Assembly: GCA_030040175.1 (NCBI GenBank) | Contig: JASHUF010000400.1 | Location: forward strand, 1 to 6,196 | Length of the DNA stretch: 6,196 bases | Direction of reading: 5' to 3' | Source of the DNA: Acidobacteriaceae bacterium | GTDB lineage: Bacteria; Acidobacteriota; Terriglobia; Terriglobales; Acidobacteriaceae | Part shown: piece by piece, positions 1 through 6,196 of the stretch | How positions within the stretch are numbered: position 1 is the first letter of the stretch | How the letters are laid out: every line of letters starts with the position of its first letter | Position numbers and translations under genes: made by a program | Notes under the pieces: model-generated | Told to the model about the DNA's origin: nothing | The model's database searches: none | What the model saw: the letters and a program-made list of their open reading frames with translations, nothing else

Positions 1-2574
<2,574 letters not shown>

Positions 2575-2583
2575 GGAAAAATT

Positions 2584-2588
2584 CCTCC
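2584..2588 (-). promoter_or_regulatory. Ribosome binding site of ppdK
   Basis: On the minus strand GGAGG lies 9 nt upstream of the ATG at 2574. It supports that start, and the encoded sequence reaches the recognisable PPDK N-terminal motif (YVYFFGDGKADGNGKMK) about 20 residues later, which fits the family. Confidence 0.8.
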
Positions 2589-2727
2589 GTCTCTAGGGAT
2601 TGCGTGGGCAGATCGATGAGGAAAAGGTGGCGAACAGAGGCTCAACGACGTATTTCCAGGCGGCCGGACTGAGCGTGCGCGCGGCATCCAGACATCGGAA
2701 TGCGCCAGCACTACGAATAGCGATTCA

Positions 2728-2733
2728 AGTATA
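2728..2733 (-). promoter_or_regulatory. Weak candidate -10 element upstream of ppdK
   Basis: TATACT on the minus strand lies about 150 nt upstream of the ppdK start, in an otherwise GC-rich gap. It matches the sigma-70 -10 consensus at five of six positions, but no recognisable -35 box stands at standard spacing. A chance match is quite possible. Confidence 0.2.
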
Positions 2734-2785
2734 CGATTGCCTGTGGCCTTCGGCCCAGTTTCTCCTGCGCCGCCGCAGCCGGGAG

Positions 2786-2817
2786 GCCGCGCGAATTCGC
2801 ATTCTGGGACGCGCGGC
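2786..2817 (-). repeat. GC-rich inverted repeat downstream of the STAS gene (possible terminator)
   Basis: GCCGCGCG (2786-2793) and CGCGCGGC (2810-2817) are perfect 8-bp arms around a 16-nt loop. They begin 23 nt beyond the STAS stop codon on its own strand. A transcript could fold here, but no T-tract follows on the minus strand, so a classical intrinsic terminator is not shown. In such GC-rich DNA chance cannot be excluded. Confidence 0.4.
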
Positions 2818-2840
2818 ACCGATCTCCGCGCACATTCGCA

Positions 2841-3194
2841 TCAGGCCGCGCTCATCTCCATCCGCAGGCTGGAGCTTGGGGCATCCTGCTCATTCCGAGG
2901 GGCGAGAAGCCGCTCCAACCCCACCAGATGAAGAATTTCTTCGACGTGCGCGGTCACGTGCGCCACCGCGAAGGAACGCCCGGCTTCCGTTGCCAGGCAA
3001 TAGAGCCGGATCAGCGCCGCAATGCCCGCCGCATCGATACGCTCCACGGCGCTCAGGTCGAGGATTACCGCCCGGCTGCGCACCAGCGGCGTGAGCCGCT
3101 GCAGAAGACTTTCCTCCTGCCCGCGCACCAGCTCGGTGATCCCGGCTCTTTCGATTTGGATCCCTGACCGGTTATTCAACGGATCAAAGCACAT
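2841..3194 (-). CDS. Single-domain STAS protein, anti-sigma-factor-antagonist-like
   Basis: The 117-residue protein is essentially one STAS domain. The core runs from about residue 10 to 100, with the family's beta-strand/helix signature VILDLSAVERIDAAGIAAL at 43-61 and the closing helix with LVGLERLL at 90-97. It has no membrane segment, so it should be cytosolic, like SpoIIAA/RsbV anti-anti-sigma factors or MlaB-type STAS proteins. At the position where SpoIIAA has DSSG (Ser58 phosphorylated by its cognate kinase) this protein has D54-A55-A56-G57, so the phosphoswitch serine is absent. The tail after residue 100 is short and polar. The frame is open upstream to 3485, but the ATG at 3194 has a strong GGGAGGG Shine-Dalgarno and the STAS fold begins right after it. 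It is transcribed divergently from queG and lies upstream of ppdK on the same strand. No kinase, anti-sigma or sigma gene is visible, so its partner is unknown. Confidence 0.85.
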   Translation of the reverse strand: MCFDPLNNRSGIQIERAGITELVRGQEESLLQRLTPLVRSRAVILDLSAVERIDAAGIAALIRLYCLATEAGRSFAVAHVTAHVEEILHLVGLERLLAPRNEQDAPSSSLRMEMSAA

Positions 3195-3200
3195 AAGAAA

Positions 3201-3207
3201 CCCTCCC
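3201..3207 (-). promoter_or_regulatory. Ribosome binding site deciding the STAS start
   Basis: GGGAGGG on the minus strand lies 6 nt upstream of the ATG at 3194. The frame is open for another 97 codons upstream without domain-like sequence, so this site is the main reason for choosing the short 117-residue product. Confidence 0.75.
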
Positions 3208-3229
3208 GGACGCCTGCTCCCAACATCGA

Positions 3230-3249
3230 CGCGGAGCGCACGCTCCGCG
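3230..3249. repeat. Perfect 9-bp dyad in the STAS leader/upstream region
   Basis: CGCGGAGCG (3230-3238) and CGCTCCGCG (3241-3249) form a perfect 9-bp inverted repeat around a 2-nt centre. It starts 35 nt upstream of the STAS ATG. It could be an operator for a dimeric regulator or an RNA hairpin in the STAS 5' leader. The compact near-perfect dyad is visible directly; the function is inference. Confidence 0.5.
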
Positions 3250-3414
3250 CTCGTTTGCCTGCCATCAGGAATGTGCACGCCGCCAGCCAAACCCTTCGGC
3301 ATGGGAATATGCTGATTTACAAGGGGAAACGTGCTTGTTCGTTCACTCCTGTTTGGCGTTCGCTGTGCGCTTTCGATTCCGGCGTCCACAAATGGACAGT
3401 AACCAGCTTTACGC

Positions 3415-3421
3415 AAAGGTG
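3415..3421 (+). promoter_or_regulatory. Ribosome binding site supporting the TTG start of queG
   Basis: AAAGGTG ends 5 nt before the TTG at 3427. The nearby ATG at 3423 is in a different frame, and no better in-frame ATG precedes the conserved QueG N-terminus. TTG is therefore the most likely initiator. Confidence 0.6.
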
Positions 3422-3426
3422 CATGC

Positions 3427-4833
3427 TTGAGTTCCACCCCCGCTCCCGAATCCGCCGCAACGGGCGCGTCTGCCGCGAGTTTCACACGCGAGCGTGCGCG
3501 TGCGCTGGCGCTCGAAGCGGGATTTTCATTGGCCGAGCTTGTTCCCCTGCCCTACGCGGAAGAAAACCGCGATGCGAGACGTTTTGAGCAATGGGTCGGC
3601 GCGGGGCGTGCAGGCACCATGCATTACCTTGAGCGCGTGGCAGAGAACGGCCGTCTGCTCCGCGCGCGCGTGGGCCTTCCCTATCCGTGGGCGCGCTCGG
3701 CGCTGGTTTGCTTCGCGCTGTACAACGCCGCGCGGCCGCTCTCCACTGATCCGGCTCCTGAAGGCGCAGCGTGGATTGCGCGTTACGCCTGGTCGAGCCG
3801 CAGCGATGCCGATGGAAATCGCCGCCCAAGCGATTATCACAAGGTGCTGCTCAGGCGCCTGAAGGCTCTGGACGCGCGCCTGCGCGACGAATTCGGCAGC
3901 TTCGATTCGCGCGCTTACGTCGACACCGGCCCCGTGGTCGAGCGCTCGCTGGCCGTGGCTGCGGGACTCGGCTGGACGGGCAAGAACACCTGCCTCATTC
4001 ATCCGCAATTGGGCTCGTTCGGGTTTCTGGCGGTGTTGCTGACCTCGCTTGAGGTGAGCGAGCCGGCAGAAAGGCAGGGATCAGGGGTCAGGGATCAGGG
4101 ATCGAAAAGACAGGGAGCGAGGCAGCAAGACAGCGAATCGGCAAGTCAACTAGCCGGCGAGTCAGCAACGGAGGCGCATGAGCTTCCGCTTCCGGCATCC
4201 GTCGGAACGGCTGAATCGCCGACAGGTCTTGTATCAGGGCGCGGCTTTAGCCGCGCCGATCACGCGACAAAAGACAAAAGGGCTTTAGCCCCTGAGGGAA
4301 GCCCTCTTCTGATCCCCGACCGCTGCGGATCGTGCACGCGCTGCATTGAGGCCTGCCCCACGCACGCGCTCGACGTGCCTTACCAGATGGACGCCACGCG
4401 CTGCATTGCGTATCTCACCATCGAGCACAAGGGTCCGATTGACGAGGAGCTTGCGGCAGGCGTCGGACGCCAGGTCTTTGGCTGCGACATCTGCCAGGAT
4501 GTGTGCCCGTGGAACCAGAAGGCGCTGCGCAACGGATTCGTGGCAATGGACCCCGAGCTTGAACCGCGCGCGGAGCTGGTGAACCCGGCGCTCGAGTGGC
4601 TGGCGGCGATGGACGAAGCGGAGTATGAGAAACAGTTCAACGGATCACCCGTGCGCCGCGCGGGATTCCTGGGGTTGCGGCGCAATGTTGCCATTGCCAT
4701 GGGCAACAGCGGCCTGGAGCGCTTTCGCGGGCGCCTTGAGGAGTGGACCTCGGCCGCGGACGCGGGCCTCCGCGCAGCGGCTCGGTGGGCGCTGGGCAAG
4801 CTCGAGCGAACTGCTCCTCTGCCCAAGTCCTAA
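3427..4833 (+). CDS. queG: Epoxyqueuosine reductase with an in-frame repeat insertion
   Basis: QueG reduces epoxyqueuosine to queuosine in the anticodon wobble position of GUN tRNAs, using cobalamin and two [4Fe-4S] clusters. The 468-residue product has the N-terminal cobalamin-binding catalytic domain (about 18-212). It includes YVDTGPVVERSLA, where D166 matches the catalytic Asp of the VDSAPV motif, followed by AGLGWTGKNTCL. The ferredoxin-like domain follows, with CGSCTRCIEACP (C300, C303, C306, C310), RCIAYLTIE (C327) and CDICQDVCPWN (C353, C356, C360). The C-terminal part (about 405-462) is HEAT-like (GSPVRRAGFLGLRRN). All eight cluster cysteines are present. Typical QueG is about 310-390 residues. 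The excess is a polar insertion of about 80 residues (about 214-294) in the linker between the catalytic and ferredoxin domains, encoded by tandem and palindromic repeats. The frame stays open through it, so the gene may still be functional, but this is untested. The start is TTG with AAAGGTG 5 nt upstream. The stop TAA coincides with the edge of an inverted-repeat element. Confidence 0.95.
   Translation: MSSTPAPESAATGASAASFTRERARALALEAGFSLAELVPLPYAEENRDARRFEQWVGAGRAGTMHYLERVAENGRLLRARVGLPYPWARSALVCFALYNAARPLSTDPAPEGAAWIARYAWSSRSDADGNRRPSDYHKVLLRRLKALDARLRDEFGSFDSRAYVDTGPVVERSLAVAAGLGWTGKNTCLIHPQLGSFGFLAVLLTSLEVSEPAERQGSGVRDQGSKRQGARQQDSESASQLAGESATEAHELPLPASVGTAESPTGLVSGRGFSRADHATKDKRALAPEGSPLLIPDRCGSCTRCIEACPTHALDVPYQMDATRCIAYLTIEHKGPIDEELAAGVGRQVFGCDICQDVCPWNQKALRNGFVAMDPELEPRAELVNPALEWLAAMDEAEYEKQFNGSPVRRAGFLGLRRNVAIAMGNSGLERFRGRLEEWTSAADAGLRAAARWALGKLERTAPLPKS
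4077..4104 (+). repeat. 7-nt tandem array, four units of GGGATCA
   Basis: Four adjoining 7-mers are seen: GGGATCA, GGGGTCA, GGGATCA, GGGATCG. The array lies in the queG linker insertion. As 28 bp it is not a multiple of three, so successive units are read in different codon phases (GSGVRDQGS). Confidence 0.85.
4117..4172 (+). repeat. 8-nt tandem array, about seven degenerate units of GCRAGNCA
   Basis: The consecutive in-register 8-mers are GCGAGGCA, GCAAGACA, GCGAATCG, GCAAGTCA, ACTAGCCG, GCGAGTCA and GCAACGGA. The third, fifth and seventh are degenerate. The consensus is the same as in the array at 5951-5982. It encodes part of the polar queG insertion (ARQQDSESASQLAGESAT). Confidence 0.75.
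4234..4295. repeat. Paired GGCTTTAGCC palindromes with outer inverted repeat
   Basis: The first palindrome (4238-4257) has 9-bp arms GGCGCGGCT/AGCCGCGCC around TT. The second (4280-4291) has 5-bp arms GGGCT/AGCCC around TT. Both share the core GGCTTTAGCC, 38 nt apart. An outer pair, TCAGGG (4234-4239) and CCCTGA (4290-4295), encloses the unit. The organisation is REP/BIME-like, yet it is translated within queG (GRGFSRAD...KRALAPEG). Confidence 0.75.
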
Positions 4834-4947
4834 CGCATTTTCTGAGTAGCTGTATCCCGAAGACGGAAGGCAGAGTCGACGCGACCAACAGGGAGCGGCG
4901 GCCTTACGAGGAAATGAAAAGGACACAGTAACTCAGAAAATGCCGTA
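4831..4947. mobile_element. MITE-like inverted-repeat element between queG and the brkB-like gene
   Basis: Perfect 13-bp inverted arms GCATTTTCTGAGT (4835-4847) and ACTCAGAAAATGC (4931-4943) bracket 83 bp. Including TA at each end (4831-4832 and 4946-4947), the terminal 25 nt of the two sides match at 20 positions. Paired TA ends recall TA-duplicating MITEs mobilised by IS630/Tc1-type transposases, but one copy cannot prove mobility. No transposase is encoded; the inside holds no gene. The left TA is also the first two bases of the queG stop codon TAA. Alternatives are a folded intercistronic RNA or a processing site. Confidence 0.5.
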
Positions 4948-5020
4948 GACGCGGGTTTGCGGCCTGGAGCGTCCCCACCGGCTATTCTTGAATCGGCAAC
5001 TCCGCGCACTATTCCTTCGC

Positions 5021-5028
5021 GAGGGAGG
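5021..5028 (+). promoter_or_regulatory. Ribosome binding site deciding the GTG start of the brkB-like gene
   Basis: GAGGGAGG ends 7 nt before the GTG at 5036. The frame can be opened earlier at a TTG (4988), but that start would place this strong Shine-Dalgarno inside the gene and has no comparable site of its own. Confidence 0.75.
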
Positions 5029-5035
5029 TTTTCGC

Positions 5036-5983
5036 GTGCCGAATGGCAGCCCGCCCAACGTGCCGGTCGAGACCATGCTTGCCGGGGCTCCGCCGCCGCA
5101 GCCGGCCACGCAATCGAAGTGGTATCGCTGGCGCCGGCAGGGCACGGCGCTCATCGCTTATCTGCTCGACAGCGAAGTGCACACCTTCGCCTTCAGCGTG
5201 GCGGCCAACGCCATTCTCTCTTTCATCCCCTTCGTGGTGCTGCTTTACACGCTCGCGCTTTCGGTCTTTCATTCGCAGGCCATGAGGAACGTGGTCGACG
5301 ATATGGTGAACTATTTTCTGCCCTCGGCTACCACCACCAAAGACTGGGTGGCGCGGACCATCGTTGCCGAAGCTGTGTTGCCCCTGCTCAAGCGCCACGG
5401 CGCACAGCTCTTTTCTCTGGCCATGATCCTCGTCTCCTGCACGGGCATCTTTCTGCCCCTCGAAGTCGCGCTCAATCAGGCCTGGGGCGTGACCAAAAGC
5501 CGGAACTATCTCTTCAATCAGGTCATCGCTTTCGGGCTGGCGTTGCTCATGGTGGTGCTGGCCATGGCCAGCATCTTCGTCAACGAGAGCGCGCAGAGCA
5601 TTCTGGCAGTGCTCTTCTTTCACCACACGGATAACTTCGTCTTTCGCGGCATCAGTTACCTGTGGCTCTCCACCACCACCGGCATCGCGTCCATCGTCTT
5701 CTTCTTTTTCATTTACTGGCTGTTGCCCAACCGCAAGGTTCCGTGGCGTCCGGTTCTGCGCACGGCGGTGGTGACCGGCATCGTGTGGCTTGTGGCGCGC
5801 GCCATCTACGCGGTCGTGCTGCCGCATCTCGATCTCGGCGCCATCTACGGCCCCTTCTTCATCTCGGTCGGATTGCTCTTCTGGGCCTATATCTCGGGGC
5901 TGATTCTCTTCGCCGGGGCGCAGTTCAGCGTGGCGCGGTGGGGCGAAAAAGCGAGTCAGCGAGTCAGCAAGCCAGCGAGTTAG
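5036..5983 (+). CDS. YihY/BrkB-family inner-membrane protein
   Basis: This 315-residue protein belongs by pattern to the YihY/virulence factor BrkB family. Members are multi-pass inner-membrane proteins often mis-annotated as ribonuclease BN; their function is not firmly known. A Pro/Ala-rich cytosolic N-terminus (1-28) precedes a basic WYRWRRQG stretch. About six hydrophobic helices follow: roughly 52-78, 122-142, 158-182, 203-229, 239-263 and 268-298. Family-like landmarks are PLEVALNQAWGV at 141-152, YWLLPNRKVPWRP near 227-239, and YGPF with the final helix SVGLLFWAYISGLILFAGAQFS near 271-298. The chosen GTG has GAGGGAGG 7 nt upstream; a TTG start at 4988 would add 16 residues. The gene lies 202 bp after queG on the same strand, with an inverted-repeat element between, so co-transcription is uncertain. 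The last ten residues and the stop are encoded by an 8-nt tandem repeat, suggesting an altered C-terminus. Confidence 0.9.
   Translation: MPNGSPPNVPVETMLAGAPPPQPATQSKWYRWRRQGTALIAYLLDSEVHTFAFSVAANAILSFIPFVVLLYTLALSVFHSQAMRNVVDDMVNYFLPSATTTKDWVARTIVAEAVLPLLKRHGAQLFSLAMILVSCTGIFLPLEVALNQAWGVTKSRNYLFNQVIAFGLALLMVVLAMASIFVNESAQSILAVLFFHHTDNFVFRGISYLWLSTTTGIASIVFFFFIYWLLPNRKVPWRPVLRTAVVTGIVWLVARAIYAVVLPHLDLGAIYGPFFISVGLLFWAYISGLILFAGAQFSVARWGEKASQRVSKPAS
5951..5982 (+). repeat. 8-nt tandem array, four units of GCGAGTCA, forming the gene's 3' end
   Basis: The units are GCGAGTCA, GCGAGTCA, GCAAGCCA and GCGAGTTA. They encode A306-S315 of the BrkB-like protein, and the T-to-C/T variation in the last unit creates the TAG stop (5981-5983). 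The consensus is that of the array inside queG. Confidence 0.85.
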
Positions 5984-6009
5984 CTGCGCCCGCCGCGAGA
6001 GCGACTTCG

Positions 6010-6196
6010 TTACTGCGCGCGGAACGCCTTCACCGCGATGGCATCCGGATCGCGTCCGGCGGGCAGCATGGTGAACAGCGATTCGGAGTTGACGCGCACC
6101 ACGGCCACATCGCCGGAGCGCGCATCGACAACAAACAGCAGATGGCCGGCCGCGGAAAACGCCATGGCCGCAGGGCCGTCGCCCACGTGCACCGAG
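6010..6196 (-). CDS. C-terminal end of a YncE/YVTN-type beta-propeller protein (5' part outside window)
   Basis: The minus frame enters at the window edge and ends at TAA (6012-6010), giving about 62 residues. It reads VHVGDGPAAMAFSAAGHLLFVVDARSGDVAVVRV and then AGRDPDAIAVKAF. This matches the 40-residue YVTN-type propeller unit: a VGxxPxxxAFSxxG loop, a hydrophobic strand with VVD, then a SGDVAVV strand. It ends in the start of another unit (AGRDPDAIAV). Such proteins are usually exported, acting as ligand-binding or scaffold propellers; the signal peptide, if any, would lie outside the window. The last blade looks incomplete, which is normal when the N-terminus closes the propeller. It converges on the brkB-like gene with only 26 bp between stops. 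The exact subfamily cannot be named from this fragment. Confidence 0.75.
   Translation of the reverse strand, partial: SVHVGDGPAAMAFSAAGHLLFVVDARSGDVAVVRVNSESLFTMLPAGRDPDAIAVKAFRAQ

Larger units (their letters stand above)
2575..2840. other. Non-coding gap between the STAS gene and ppdK
   Basis: This 266-bp stretch has no convincing gene on either strand. Reading frames crossing it give low-quality Arg/Pro/Ala-rich translations with no recognisable domain. It should hold the ppdK promoter and leader. The best -10-like hexamer on the minus strand is TATACT at 2733-2728, but no good -35 sits 16-18 nt upstream of it, so the promoter is not located. A GC-rich inverted repeat at 2786-2817 is listed separately. 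Confidence 0.6.
3195..3426. other. Divergent intergenic region between the STAS gene and queG
   Basis: This 232-bp region must contain the promoters of both the minus-strand STAS gene and plus-strand queG. I could not identify convincing -35/-10 pairs on either strand. It contains a strong 9-bp dyad at 3230-3249 and a weaker one, GTCCA-CAAA-TGGAC, at 3384-3397, about 30 nt upstream of the queG start. Open frames crossing it give no recognisable protein. Confidence 0.6.
4072..4311 (+). mobile_element. Composite dispersed-repeat insertion inside queG
   Basis: About 240 bp (80 codons, no net frame change) separate LTSLEVSEP from IPDRCGSC, where other QueG proteins have only a short linker. From left to right it holds a 7-nt tandem array (4077-4104), an 8-nt tandem array (4117-4172), a unique spacer and two palindromes with the same GGCTTTAGCC core (4243-4252, 4281-4290). 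It encodes no transposase. The encoded residues are Arg/Gln/Ser/Glu/Ala-rich and not domain-like. The pattern resembles short intergenic repeats I recall from acidobacterial genomes. Exact borders are uncertain by about 10 bp. Confidence 0.65.

Noticed and set aside
2600..3094. 164-codon plus-strand frame
   Set aside because: It is largely antisense to the STAS gene and its leader sequence; Arg/Ala/Pro-rich with no motif.
3195..3485. N-terminal extension of the STAS protein by 97 residues
   Set aside because: The extension has no domain character, runs through the divergent intergenic region and into queG, and bypasses the strong Shine-Dalgarno at 3201-3207.
4178..4288. 36-codon ORF in a second frame inside the queG insertion
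   Set aside because: It lies wholly in repeat-like DNA, has no clear ribosome binding site, and its stop falls inside the palindrome; more likely a repeat by-product than a gene.
4914..4931. Five-codon ORF (MKRTQ) inside the inverted-repeat element
   Set aside because: Too short, and the preceding GAGGAA is too close to the ATG; no attenuator-type downstream structure or regulated gene supports a leader peptide.
4988..5035. Upstream TTG start for the brkB-like gene
   Set aside because: No Shine-Dalgarno of its own; the GTG at 5036 has GAGGGAGG at ideal spacing.
5009..5827. 272-codon minus-strand frame opposite the brkB-like gene
   Set aside because: His/Glu/Arg/Gly-rich mirror of a membrane-protein gene; the plus strand has the helices and family motifs.

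Overview
The window is GC-rich, tightly coded bacterial DNA. It carries five protein genes: a 3'-truncated pyruvate, phosphate dikinase gene (ppdK, minus strand), a small STAS-domain gene (minus), an epoxyqueuosine reductase gene (queG, plus), a YihY/BrkB-type membrane protein gene (plus), and the C-terminal end of a YncE/YVTN-type beta-propeller gene (minus, cut by the window edge). I see no rRNA, tRNA, CRISPR array, transposase or phage gene. Gene content, codon use and above all the short-repeat families inside queG suggest a soil-type Acidobacteriota (Terriglobia-like). That assignment is an inference from recalled sequence patterns, not from a marker gene.

Layout. Positions 1-2574 (minus) hold ppdK, read from its start codon to just before the active-site cysteine codon. 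Positions 2575-2840 are non-coding, with a GC-rich inverted repeat and a weak promoter candidate. Positions 2841-3194 (minus) encode the 117-residue STAS protein. Positions 3195-3426 are a divergent intergenic region with a strong 9-bp dyad. Positions 3427-4833 (plus) are queG, which starts at TTG. Positions 4831-4947 look like a small inverted-repeat (MITE-like) element whose left edge coincides with the queG stop codon. Positions 5036-5983 (plus) are the yihY/brkB-like gene. A short gap separates it from the convergent beta-propeller gene at 6010-6196.

The genes do not form one pathway. PpdK belongs to central carbon metabolism (PEP/pyruvate interconversion), QueG performs the last step of queuosine tRNA modification, the STAS protein is probably a small regulatory or scaffold protein, and the YihY-type protein sits in the inner membrane. 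I found no new multi-gene system.

The unusual biology is at repeat level. About 240 bp of dispersed-repeat-like DNA lies in frame inside queG, between the catalytic domain and the iron-sulfur domain. It consists of a 7-nt tandem array, an 8-nt tandem array, a spacer and two GGCTTTAGCC palindromes. The same 8-nt repeat family forms the last codons and stop codon of the yihY/brkB-like gene 1.8 kb away. Two genes in this short stretch therefore seem to have absorbed, or been extended by, the same repeat family, and a separate inverted-repeat element abuts or supplies the queG stop. The STAS protein also lacks the phosphorylatable serine of the classical anti-anti-sigma switch.
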